Positions 30,854 to 38,830 of a stretch of 43,519 nt of DNA are shown here, piece by piece (position 1 is the stretch's first letter; each line of letters begins with the position of its first letter). A program made the translations under genes and the position numbers. Source of the stretch: Planctomycetales bacterium (GTDB lineage: Bacteria; 4484-113); contig JAUWGS010000018.1 in NCBI GenBank assembly GCA_030606285.1, forward strand, positions 1-43,519. The letters run 5' to 3'. The notes beneath the pieces are model-generated. The model saw only the letters and a list, made by a program, of their open reading frames with translations. It had not been told where the DNA came from and made no database searches.

Positions 30854-31846
30854 TCAATCGTCCTTCGGCTTCTGCTCTCCCAGAAAGAACTCCCGCAGGT
30901 TTATCTCCGACCATTCCCAGAAGCCTGTGAAGTCCTTGCAGCTCTGAGGCACCACGACAGCGCGCACTGATATGTCGCCTCCGCCAAGCTCGAGGTAATA
31001 TGGCAGCCCGGGATCCTCCCGTGCGACCAGCCAGATCTCTCGAAGATACGGAGCCTGCACCTTCATGAGCGCCTTTATGAATTGGGGGTAGATGCTATCG
31101 AACAGCTCACTCTCTTCCTGTCCCATCGCGTTGATTAGCACTCGCTCGGCGTAATAGAGATGTTCGGTGAAGGAAAAGCGCACTTCGCGCCGAAAAGCCA
31201 TGGGAAGAAAGGTGAATCTCACGCGGTGGAAGGCGAATTTGCCACTGATACAGCGTGGCCGCTGGTGGAAGCGGTGGGGGCTATCACTGCGCTTCCCCAT
31301 CAATCCTTGCAAGAGCGTCAAGTCGCTCTCGGGGCACCCAACCACTGCAAGGGGGGCGTAACATCGGTAATGCAGCGCCAGCTCGCGTTGCTCGCCCGCC
31401 TGTCCGTCCTCGGCAGTCTGCGGCGCCTTGTTCTTTGCGGTGGCGAACCGCGCGTTCCCGCGTCCGCCGCGCCCACCGCCGACGATAGTAAAGCTCTGTC
31501 CGTGGCTCGTTATTTCGGCAAGCTGGAATCGGCTGGCGCGGTCATAAACGATGGTGCCCAGCGGCACTTTAAGAGCCAGAAACTCAGCGTCAGACCCGTG
31601 CCGCCTGCCACCTTCACCATCTGCGCCGTTGCCAGCCTTCCAGAAGTCCAGCTTTGTGAGGTGCTCCAATCCTTCCCCGCTCTCGTCTCCCACGAGCACT
31701 ATGTCGCCGCCGCGTCCGCCATCCCCACCGTCGGGACCGCCTTTCTCCTTGTATTTGAAGCGCGCGAAGTGGACTGCACCGTGGCCGCCCCTGCCTGCTT
31801 GCACAGCGATCTCGGCTTCATCCTTGAAGGATGCTGCGCGCGTCAT
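30854..31846 (-). CDS. Obg-like protein with a degenerate GTPase domain
   Basis: Residues 1-158 of this 330-residue protein are a good Obg fold, glycine-rich and collinear with canonical Obg: GGPDGGDGGRGGDIVLV, KVPLGTIVYD, GGRGGRGNARFATAKNKAP. After that the expected G domain is barely recognisable. Where Obg has GFPNAGKST, this protein reads VVGCPESDLTLLQG (residues 168-181), and VAREDP (274-279) stands where NKxD is expected. The DxPG switch motif is missing. There is no frameshift or stop, and the gene is translationally coupled (ATGA) to rnhB, so it looks maintained, not decayed. It may keep a ribosome- or partner-binding role without GTP hydrolysis. Confidence 0.75.
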   Translation of the reverse strand: MTRAASFKDEAEIAVQAGRGGHGAVHFARFKYKEKGGPDGGDGGRGGDIVLVGDESGEGLEHLTKLDFWKAGNGADGEGGRRHGSDAEFLALKVPLGTIVYDRASRFQLAEITSHGQSFTIVGGGRGGRGNARFATAKNKAPQTAEDGQAGEQRELALHYRCYAPLAVVGCPESDLTLLQGLMGKRSDSPHRFHQRPRCISGKFAFHRVRFTFLPMAFRREVRFSFTEHLYYAERVLINAMGQEESELFDSIYPQFIKALMKVQAPYLREIWLVAREDPGLPYYLELGGGDISVRAVVVPQSCKDFTGFWEWSEINLREFFLGEQKPKDD

Positions 31847-32439
31847 ACCGGCAGCCTCATTTGCAGTGCCCTTCTTACCGGCGCGAAGCTCGCGCGGTGC
31901 AGTTTGAGCGGCCCGTGCTCCGCGAGTTCGCGTAGGTGTTGCGGAGTGGGGTAGCCCTTGTGGCGTGCGAAGGAAAACTGCGGATGCCTGCCTTCAAGCT
32001 CGCGCATCAGCGCATCCCGGTGCACCTTTGCCAGTATGCTGGCGGCGGAAACTGCGGGGACGCTTGCGTCCGCTCTTACCAGCGCACGTCCGCGGGGCAT
32101 TCCGTCCGGATAGAACCTGCCGTCAGCCACGATATCCATCACCTTACCTTTGCGCTCCAGTGTGAGGAAAGCCCGCCGCATCGCCAGCAGGGAAGCCTGC
32201 AGAATGTTTAGTTTGCAGATCTCGGTCGGCGAAGCTTCGGCAACGGCCCATGAGAGCGCCTCACGCTGGATGATTTCGGCTAGGGCTTCTCGCCGCGGCG
32301 CACTCAGCTTCTTGGAGTCAGTCAGTCCGGAGATTCGGCAGCGGGGGTTCAGCACGACCGCTGCCGCTACAACCGGGCCCGCAAGCGCGCCGCGCCCGGC
32401 TTCATCCAGTCCGCACACAAGCTCAAGTCTTCGTCTCAC
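31843..32439 (-). CDS. rnhB: Ribonuclease HII
   Basis: This 198-residue enzyme cleaves RNA in RNA/DNA hybrids, including single ribonucleotides. It shows the N-terminal catalytic GLDEAGRGALAGPVVAAAVVL (Asp-Glu pair), LTDSKKLS, the third acidic residue in VRADASVPAVSAASILAKVHRD, and HKGYPTPQH near the C-terminus. It overlaps the CPBP-like gene upstream by 17 bases and the Obg-like gene downstream by 4, so it sits in a coupled operon. Confidence 0.95.
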   Translation of the reverse strand: MRRRLELVCGLDEAGRGALAGPVVAAAVVLNPRCRISGLTDSKKLSAPRREALAEIIQREALSWAVAEASPTEICKLNILQASLLAMRRAFLTLERKGKVMDIVADGRFYPDGMPRGRALVRADASVPAVSAASILAKVHRDALMRELEGRHPQFSFARHKGYPTPQHLRELAEHGPLKLHRASFAPVRRALQMRLPV

Positions 32440-33121
32440 TGTTTCCCTTGAAGGTAAGGTAGACCATATACAGGGAAAGGAAGTAGTTGCCCACCACGCG
32501 GATGATGATGGTCACGATGAGCCCGTTCGTGGCGTAGTAGATGACCGACAGCATGACCGAGGCGATAATGGTTGGCACAAGGCGTTCCCCGTGCGGGCGC
32601 AACAGGAACTCCATTACCGCCACGATGCAGATTGCCAGCGCGGGGTTGTCGGTAAGGGCGGTGAGTGTGGTGAGCGCGAATCCGCGCAGGAAGATCTCGT
32701 AGGCGAAGCCTTTGAGCAGCACGTAGTTGAAGAGCGCTAATTCCCAGGCGGAGGGGCCGGGCGGGGAAATGATGTACTGCTCGTCGACGTCCAGGATTGT
32801 TGTTGGCCGGCGGTGCCGCATCACCAGTCGCAGGTAGATGTCGAGCAGGAGAACGAACAGGTATATGATGAGGCCCAGTACGAGCAGAACGATATCGGGG
32901 AGGGGAGATGGCAGGCCTACGCGGAAGTCCAGAGAGAGCAGCAGTGCAACGGCTAGCGATGCGATAATCAGGAAGGCGTAGGAAAACATGCTCGTTCCGA
33001 ACGCCATAGCCTGCACCCGGCCTGCGTCCCGCCTGACTGCCAGTTTCAGCGCGTTGCCTACGAACTGGATGCCGAAATACGCCACGAATACGATGATTAG
33101 ACTGATGAGACTTGGTGGCAT
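32423..33121 (-). CDS. CPBP-like intramembrane protein, catalytic motif incomplete
   Basis: This 232-residue polytopic protein has about seven hydrophobic segments. AYEIFLRGFALT resembles motif 1 (EExxxR) of CPBP/CAAX proteases, but the first glutamate is tyrosine here. The later part (RLVPTIIASVMLSVIYYATNG) follows the layout of motifs 2-4 without the usual histidines. It is therefore either a diverged family member or an inactive relative. Start ATG 33121 has GAGGGAA upstream and is just past the dxs stop. An upstream extension of the frame is only a shadow of dxs. Confidence 0.6.
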   Translation of the reverse strand: MPPSLISLIIVFVAYFGIQFVGNALKLAVRRDAGRVQAMAFGTSMFSYAFLIIASLAVALLLSLDFRVGLPSPLPDIVLLVLGLIIYLFVLLLDIYLRLVMRHRRPTTILDVDEQYIISPPGPSAWELALFNYVLLKGFAYEIFLRGFALTTLTALTDNPALAICIVAVMEFLLRPHGERLVPTIIASVMLSVIYYATNGLIVTIIIRVVGNYFLSLYMVYLTFKGNSETKT

Positions 33122-33128
33122 CGTTCCC

Positions 33129-35063
33129 TCATACGATTTTAAACTTCGGTTCGACCTGCGACAGGCAGTCGGTGATGCATGATACGATGGACTCAGCATC
33201 CACCCCGCACCGCGCCCGCAATTCCTTCTGGCTGCCGTGCTCGATGAACCGGTCCGGAAGCGCAACTATGCGCACGCGGGGCATTGCGGAGCCGAGCCGC
33301 TGGCTGAGGAGTTCTACGACTCCACTGCCGAAACCGCCCTTGGCAATGTTCTCTTCAGCGGTCACGATGAGAGGCACGCGCTTGGCCAGAGCGTAGAGCA
33401 TATTCTCGTCCATCGGGCGGATGAACCGCGCATTGACCACCGCAACCGAGATCCCCCGTTCGGACAGAAGCTCCGCCGCCTTTAGAGCCTCTGGCACCAT
33501 TACGCCCACTGCAAGCACTGCTGCCTTAGTCCCTTCTCGCAGCAGTTCCCAGGAGCCGATAGGAATAGTCGCGATATCGCTTGAGAGTGGTACACCCACA
33601 GCGCCACCCCGGGGATAGCGGATAGCGGTCGGCCCGTCGCGGTGCTCCAGAGCCGTAATCAGCATCCGGCGCAGCTCCTCCTCGTCCTTGGGCGCCATCA
33701 CCGTAAAGTTTGGGATCATCCGCAGATAGCTCAGGTCGAAAACGCCCTGGTGGGTCTCTCCATCGGCGCCCACCAGCCCGCCGCGGTCCAGTGCGAACAC
33801 AACCGGTATGCGCTGGATGCCGACGTCGTGGATGAGCTGGTCGAATGCACGTTGCAGGAAGGTTGAGTAAATTGCGCAGACGGGCCGTTTGCCGCCTTTG
33901 GCCAGTCCGCAGGCAAAGGTTACTGCGAACTCCTCGCTTATCCCGACATCGTAGAACCTGTCAGGATACGCCTTGCCGAATTTGAGCAGACCGGTTCCCG
34001 AAGGCATTGCCGCCGTAACGGCCACCAGGTCGGGATAGCGCGGCACGGCTTCAATCAGCGTGTCTACGAAGATCTCGGTATAGCTCTTCACGGAGCGGCG
34101 CTCGTCCTCGTCGGGCCTAACGAGCGTGTCGTCGTCCGCGCCCAGAGGAGTGCCGGCTGAAACGCCGTGCCATTTCGTGGGGCTTTTCTCCGCCGGCGCG
34201 AAGCCGCAACCTTTGTGTGTAATCACATGGGTGAGCAGCGGCTCATCCTCAATGCGCTTCAGTGCCCGGAACAGTTTCACCAGCGAGACAACGTTGTGCC
34301 CGTCGTAAGGTCCGAAATAAGAGAAGCCAAGCTCCTCGAATACGACGCCACCGCTGCTGCGGGGCATGAAGAAGTAGAAGATGAAGTCCTTGACTCTCTC
34401 GTAGAGATTTCGGGGTGCGCTGCTTGCGCCGAAAACACGCGTAATCGCCTGGCGCAGGGCACGGTTGAGCGCACGCGGGGAACTCTTCGTCTTAATAGCG
34501 GAAAGGTATCGCGCCATCGTGCCCACATTGGCGTCGATGCTCATCCCGTTGTCGTTCAGCACAACGAGAAACCGCCGCCGGGCAAGGGTGGCGTTGTTCA
34601 GGCCCGTTAGAGCCAGCCCACCGGTGAGAGCGCCGTCGCCGATAATTGCAATGGTCCAGTGCTCGTCGGACGCATTGCTGAAGCCCAGTGCCGCTGCAAT
34701 GGACGTGCTGGCGTGGCCCGTCCCGTAAACGTCGTGTTCGCTCTCATCCGAGCGGGGGAAGCCGCTCATGCCGTCAAGCTGGCGCAGGCGGTCGAACCTC
34801 TCGCGCCTGCCGGTGAGCAGCTTGTGAACATAGGCCTGGTGGCCCGTGTCCCAGATGAGCCTGTCCTCAGGCGAGTCGAAGACGTAATGCAGGGCTAGCG
34901 TAAGCTCGACCACGCCGAGGTTGCTTGCCAGATGCCCGCCGGTGCGCGTTACGTTGTGGACGAGAAAGCTGCGGATTTCCTCTGCCAGCGCCGGCAGGGA
35001 ATCGAGCGGCAGCCGCTTCAGGTCCTGTGGCTGATTAATCCCGCTGAGGAGCTTGTACTCCAC
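33129..35063 (-). CDS. dxs: 1-deoxy-D-xylulose-5-phosphate synthase
   Basis: This 644-residue thiamine-diphosphate enzyme condenses pyruvate and glyceraldehyde 3-phosphate in the first step of the MEP isoprenoid pathway. It has TGGHLASNLGVVELTLALHY, the ThDP-binding GDGALTGGLALTGLNNA and LNDNGMSIDANVG, the transketolase-type pyrimidine domain, and GADGETHQGVFDLSYLR. The catalytic glutamate is kept in GISEEFAVTFA, but the usual AEQHAV reads SEEFAV and the THHG pair reads THQG, both unusual. The start is GTG 35063, fixed by an extended -10 (TGATAGAAT) 7 bases upstream that overlaps the stop codon of the preceding gene. Confidence 0.93.
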   Translation of the reverse strand: MEYKLLSGINQPQDLKRLPLDSLPALAEEIRSFLVHNVTRTGGHLASNLGVVELTLALHYVFDSPEDRLIWDTGHQAYVHKLLTGRRERFDRLRQLDGMSGFPRSDESEHDVYGTGHASTSIAAALGFSNASDEHWTIAIIGDGALTGGLALTGLNNATLARRRFLVVLNDNGMSIDANVGTMARYLSAIKTKSSPRALNRALRQAITRVFGASSAPRNLYERVKDFIFYFFMPRSSGGVVFEELGFSYFGPYDGHNVVSLVKLFRALKRIEDEPLLTHVITHKGCGFAPAEKSPTKWHGVSAGTPLGADDDTLVRPDEDERRSVKSYTEIFVDTLIEAVPRYPDLVAVTAAMPSGTGLLKFGKAYPDRFYDVGISEEFAVTFACGLAKGGKRPVCAIYSTFLQRAFDQLIHDVGIQRIPVVFALDRGGLVGADGETHQGVFDLSYLRMIPNFTVMAPKDEEELRRMLITALEHRDGPTAIRYPRGGAVGVPLSSDIATIPIGSWELLREGTKAAVLAVGVMVPEALKAAELLSERGISVAVVNARFIRPMDENMLYALAKRVPLIVTAEENIAKGGFGSGVVELLSQRLGSAMPRVRIVALPDRFIEHGSQKELRARCGVDAESIVSCITDCLSQVEPKFKIV

Positions 35064-35070
35064 GCGGCAG

Positions 35071-35079
35071 ATTCTATCA
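35071..35079 (-). promoter_or_regulatory. Internal extended -10 of dxs overlapping the upstream stop
   Basis: On the minus strand TGATAGAAT occupies 35079-35071. Its TGA is the stop codon of the polyprenyl synthase gene. Seven bases separate it from GTG 35063, so dxs can be made from its own leaderless mRNA in addition to read-through. Confidence 0.6.
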
Positions 35080-35958
35080 CTTCTCCCTGGCCGCGAGCAT
35101 TTCGTGCAGTCCGCGCAACAAGCTGATGTCTGCGGTCTGAGCGAGCTGCTCCAGCGCATCCAGCACGTTCTCGTTCACTTCGTTGAAACGTGCCTGCGCT
35201 CCTTCCACGCCGAGAAGCCGAACAACAGTTGGCCGCTCTAGCACTTCGTCCTGCTCCAGATTCTTGCCGACAGTGCGGCTGTCGCCGGTTGCCGAAAGGA
35301 GGTCGTCTTTTATCTGGTACGCGTGTCCCAGCGTCAGGGCGAAGTTGTGGAGCGCCCTAATCTGGCCTGCTTCAGCCCCCGCAATGGTCGCGCCGCACAC
35401 GAGGGCGCATGCGAAAAGGCGAGCGGTTTTCAGCTGCTCCACCTCTTCAATCTCGGCCAGCGTGGCGTCCCGCCCGGACAGAGCTAGCTCGCGTACCTGG
35501 CCCTCAATGACACCGCTCACCGCGTCCACGAGTTCCCGGAGGACTCTCTCGCGCCTGGTCTGATCCGTGAGCGGCGCTTCTTGCAGGGCTGTGAACGCGA
35601 GGTTGAATAGCGTATCTCCCGCAAGTAGAGCCAGCGCGCTTCCGAACTTCACATGCACCGCCGGAACGCCGCGTCTGAGCCTGGCGTCATCAAGCTCCGG
35701 CAGGTCATCGTGGACGAGGGTGAATGTGTGGACAAACTCCATCGCCGCCGCCGCGTGAATGTATTCCGCAGCGGGAATGCCGGGCTGGAAGGTCTCTGCG
35801 GCTGCGATTAGCGCGGCCGGGCGGATGAGCTTGCCCCGTCCGAGAAGATGCAGACAGCCCTCGCGCAGCCTTTCGTCGGCAACGTGGTCGGCAGTGAACT
35901 TGTGCAGGAATGAGGCGATTTCCGGTCGGACGCGGTCGTAGAGTTCAGCGAAAGCCAT
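35077..35958 (-). CDS. ispA: Polyprenyl (farnesyl/geranylgeranyl) diphosphate synthase
   Basis: This 293-residue trans-prenyltransferase elongates allylic diphosphates with isopentenyl diphosphate. It has GKLIRPAAL (diphosphate-binding Lys/Arg), the first aspartate-rich motif LVHDDLPELDDARLRRG, and the second AYQIKDDLLSATGD. Residues before the first motif (MEFVHTFTLVHDD) suggest a C15-C20 product, which is inference. The start is ATG 35958, 7 bases after TGCTATAAT, so the mRNA is leaderless. A frame extension to 35997 would run through the promoter. It heads the ispA-dxs operon, which couples chain elongation to precursor supply. Confidence 0.93.
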   Translation of the reverse strand: MAFAELYDRVRPEIASFLHKFTADHVADERLREGCLHLLGRGKLIRPAALIAAAETFQPGIPAAEYIHAAAAMEFVHTFTLVHDDLPELDDARLRRGVPAVHVKFGSALALLAGDTLFNLAFTALQEAPLTDQTRRERVLRELVDAVSGVIEGQVRELALSGRDATLAEIEEVEQLKTARLFACALVCGATIAGAEAGQIRALHNFALTLGHAYQIKDDLLSATGDSRTVGKNLEQDEVLERPTVVRLLGVEGAQARFNEVNENVLDALEQLAQTADISLLRGLHEMLAAREK

Positions 35959-35965
35959 CGCAGCT

Positions 35966-35974
35966 ATTATAGCA
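35966..35974 (-). promoter_or_regulatory. Extended -10 of the isoprenoid operon, leaderless
   Basis: On the minus strand TGCTATAAT occupies 35974-35966, 7 bases before ATG 35958. Confidence 0.65.
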
Positions 35975-36020
35975 ACGACTACGCCTCCTTCGCGCACTTG
36001 CCTTCTGTGCTACCGAGCGG

Positions 36021-36091
36021 GAAGCTGCGGTATAATAGTAGTAGCCTCTGGGGGAGGCATGGCCAGTCCCTGGTTACAGGGAGGGAGTATC
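36021..36091 (+). promoter_or_regulatory. Promoter and two-hairpin leader, copy 1
   Basis: TATAAT (36031-36036) starts an RNA of about 50 bases. Hairpin 1 pairs GCCTC (36044-36048) with GAGGC (36054-36058). Hairpin 2 pairs TCCCTG (36067-36072) with CAGGGA (36077-36082) across a GTTA loop. The second 3' arm overlaps the first of two tandem ribosome sites (AGGGAGGGAG). The block aligns without gaps to 42986-43056 with 7 mismatches in 74 positions by hand count. Confidence 0.6.
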
Positions 36092-38818
36092 ATGAGGATC
36101 AGAGCATTCGTTCGGGCAATCGCGCTCACGTTAACCATTGCCATGCTTTCGCTCGTACTGAGCACGTGTGGGGGTGGCGGCAAACGCGCGGTGAATCCCC
36201 CATCCATCGGGAGCGGCGGCCAATCACAAGAACGGGTAGCGCCGCCTATCCAGGCGGTGATTGACATTTCGCTTGACGATGCGCTGGCGGAACTGGATGC
36301 ATATCCGTGCCCGGAGGGTGTGGATGCGGAGCTATTCGCGAAACTCAAGGCCGCGCTCGGGGAAGCGCTCCAAGAAACCCGGAGTGGTGAACTCCAGTTC
36401 GCCACACCTTTAGAAGTCTCGCGACCTGGAGGTCGCGAGTCCGTCCGAATTGCCTCCACTCCCCCCACCAGCGATGAAAACCGCGTCACCGACCTCGAAC
36501 TCACCGACAACGGAGACGAGACGTACACGCTTTCGTGGCACTACCGCAACCTCGGCGATTACGACCAGAGCGGCACCGTCGGCATCTCGGACATCACGCC
36601 GATTGCGATGCACTACGGCGAAGACGCAGCGCCCGAGAACGAATGGATCGACGGCGACGGCAGCGGCACCATCGGCATTAGCGACATTACGCCGCTGGCG
36701 GTGAACTTCGGGTTTGAGGTCGCCAGCTACGGTATTGAAGGCTCAAACGTGGTGGAAGAGCCTTTCACACACGTGGACTCGGTGAGCTTTAGTGAGGCGA
36801 CCGGCACCGGTTGGAAGGAGTTTGCCTGCTTGCTTGACCCGGCTGAATACGAGTACTACCAGGTGGTTCCGAACGACGGTCTCGGCGAGTCAGGGACTCC
36901 TTCTTACGCCGTGGGTATTCACGGCGGCGAAGCGCCCGTGGTCACAAGTGTCCTTCCGACCACAGGTGCCACTGAATCGGATGTTACATTCACCGCTCAA
37001 GTGTCAGGCAATCCGCCATTCACCTACGCCTGGAACTTCGGCGGCGGGGCAACACCGAATAGCTCAACCGAAGAATCCCCGACCGTGACGCTGAGTGAAC
37101 CTGGCAGCTACAGTGCCTCGGTGACCGTAAGCAGCGCTTTCGGTGATGACGTCTATCCCTTCACGCTGACGGTGACGGCTGAGGGGCCGATTATCACCGG
37201 TCTGGAAGCCACCCCTGGCACATCCGGCGTTTATCTGACGTGGGACCCAAACCTCGACCTCAGCGTGTACTTGTACCAGGTCTGCCGCGACGACCTGGAC
37301 GATGAAGCCCCGCCGATACTGCTCCAAGGAATCTTTGCCCCGCAGGTTGAGTACCTGGACGGAGAGGGTATACCCGGCAAGGAGTACCAGTACAGTGTTC
37401 GTGCCCGTGACGACTCCGGCTACGGCGCAATGAGCTTTGTCAACGCGGCGCGGGAACTCGAGGCCCCGACCGTGACCGCGACTTATGGATTCTACGAGGA
37501 GCATGTTGTGGTCCGGTGGACGGAAATCGAAGGAGCGGTGGGCTATCTCCTCTACCGTGCGCCGAGCGAGGCTGACACGCCGCAGCTTATCAACACGCTT
37601 CCTGCGGAAACCACGAGCTACGAGGATACTGAACCTGAGCTGGGCGAGACTGTATGGTACTGGACTAGGGCACAGGGCGAGGATATCCCGGGACTCCTCA
37701 GCGATCCAGAAAGGGGAAGGCGGACTGTTCAGGGGCGCGGCGACTGGTGGATGTTTGGGCGCGAGCCAACGCACAACGGGAGGAGCCCTTACGTGGGAGC
37801 ACAAACACCATCTCTCAAGTGGTGGATTTCTGGGAGCCATCCTTGGCGCTGCAATAATATGGTGATAGCCGCAGATGGAACTGTCTACGGGGCAAAAAAG
37901 GGTAGCCTCCTCGCCCTCAACACCGATGGCACGATTAAGTGGGAATACGATACGGGGGCCACCGTGTTCTCCTACGCCAGTCCCTCCAGTCCGGCCATAG
38001 GCGTAGACGGGACGGTCTATGTGGGAGCCAGCAACGAGCCAATGGACGACCACCACCTTTATGCGGTGAACCACGACGGGACTCTCAGGTGGCGCTATGA
38101 GACCGGGGACATCATGTACTCCAGTCCCGCCATCGGCGCGGAGGGGACTGTCTATGTGGGAAGCTATGACGGCTACCTCTACGCTATCACCGACAACGAA
38201 ACTGAAGGGACTCTGAAATGGCGCTATGAGACGGGAAGTGAGATGTGCTCCAGCCCCGCGATAGGCGCCGATGGGACTGTTTATGTGGGAAGTGGTGATT
38301 ATCTCTACGCCATCAATCCTGAAGGAACGCTCAAGTGGCGATACGAGACCGGGGACGACATACACTCCAGCCCGGCGATAGGCGCTGATGGAACTATCTA
38401 TGTAGGAAGCGATGATAGGTATCTCTGGGCCATCACGGACAACGTGACAATAGGGACGCTCAAGTGGAGATACGAGACCGGCAGCGGTGTGAAGTCCAGT
38501 CCCGCCATCGGCGCGGATGGAACTATCTATATCAGAAGCGATGACGGTTACCTCTGCGCTATCGCCGACAACGAAACTGAAGGGACTCTGAAGTGGCGCT
38601 ATGAGACGGGCGGCGGTGCGTCCAGCCTGGCGATAGGCGCTGAGGGGACTGTATATGTGGGAAGTGATGACAATTATCTCTACGCCATCAATCCTGAAGG
38701 AACGCTCAAGTGGCGATATGAGACGGGTAGCCATGTAAAGACCAGTCGCCCGGCGATTGGCGCCGATGGGACTGTTTATGTGGGAAGCGGCAGCTACCTT
38801 TATGCTTTTGGGGACTGA
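36092..38818 (+). CDS. Dockerin/PKD/FN3/PQQ-propeller lipoprotein
   Basis: This 908-residue surface lipoprotein has a signal peptide with the lipobox VLSTC (Cys26). Residues about 155-207 form a type I dockerin-like pair of F-hand loops (DYDQSGTVGISD and DGDGSGTIGISD). These are followed by a PKD-like domain (about 285-355), two FN3-like domains (about 365-455 and 460-540), and a PQQ-type beta-propeller (about 550-905) of at least seven blades reading SSPAIGADGTVYVGS and EGTLKWRYETG. Residues about 98-118 are encoded by a composite palindromic repeat and are absent from the paralog at 43057. ATG 36092 follows two tandem ribosome sites. ATG 36059 lies in the leader hairpins and is rejected. 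Confidence 0.85.
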   Translation: MRIRAFVRAIALTLTIAMLSLVLSTCGGGGKRAVNPPSIGSGGQSQERVAPPIQAVIDISLDDALAELDAYPCPEGVDAELFAKLKAALGEALQETRSGELQFATPLEVSRPGGRESVRIASTPPTSDENRVTDLELTDNGDETYTLSWHYRNLGDYDQSGTVGISDITPIAMHYGEDAAPENEWIDGDGSGTIGISDITPLAVNFGFEVASYGIEGSNVVEEPFTHVDSVSFSEATGTGWKEFACLLDPAEYEYYQVVPNDGLGESGTPSYAVGIHGGEAPVVTSVLPTTGATESDVTFTAQVSGNPPFTYAWNFGGGATPNSSTEESPTVTLSEPGSYSASVTVSSAFGDDVYPFTLTVTAEGPIITGLEATPGTSGVYLTWDPNLDLSVYLYQVCRDDLDDEAPPILLQGIFAPQVEYLDGEGIPGKEYQYSVRARDDSGYGAMSFVNAARELEAPTVTATYGFYEEHVVVRWTEIEGAVGYLLYRAPSEADTPQLINTLPAETTSYEDTEPELGETVWYWTRAQGEDIPGLLSDPERGRRTVQGRGDWWMFGREPTHNGRSPYVGAQTPSLKWWISGSHPWRCNNMVIAADGTVYGAKKGSLLALNTDGTIKWEYDTGATVFSYASPSSPAIGVDGTVYVGASNEPMDDHHLYAVNHDGTLRWRYETGDIMYSSPAIGAEGTVYVGSYDGYLYAITDNETEGTLKWRYETGSEMCSSPAIGADGTVYVGSGDYLYAINPEGTLKWRYETGDDIHSSPAIGADGTIYVGSDDRYLWAITDNVTIGTLKWRYETGSGVKSSPAIGADGTIYIRSDDGYLCAIADNETEGTLKWRYETGGGASSLAIGAEGTVYVGSDDNYLYAINPEGTLKWRYETGSHVKTSRPAIGADGTVYVGSGSYLYAFGD
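36381..36446 (+). repeat. Composite double-palindrome element (family E), copy 2, inside a gene
   Basis: It contains GTGGTGAACTCCAGTTCGCC and CTCGCGACCTGGAGGTCGCG in tandem. It matches the minus strand of 4417-4512 apart from the family F insertion there. It is translated as SGELQFATP...VSRPGGRESV, in the same frame as SGDLQVATP...VARPGGRASV at the other site. Confidence 0.8.
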
Positions 38819-38830
38819 AATCCACAGCGG

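Noticed and set aside
31167-31954. Forward-strand open frames over the Obg-like and rnhB region
   Set aside because: They overlap recognised reverse-strand genes and show no conserved motif.
36059-36091. Alternative ATG at 36059 for the dockerin lipoprotein
   Set aside because: It lies at the edge of the leader hairpins, would spoil the signal peptide, and the equivalent position in the paralog is not ATG.
36031-36091. Mini-ykkC/guanidine-II riboswitch as an explanation of the two hairpins
   Set aside because: That class needs ACGR-type loops in both hairpins. The loops here are TGGGG/AGGGG and GTTA.
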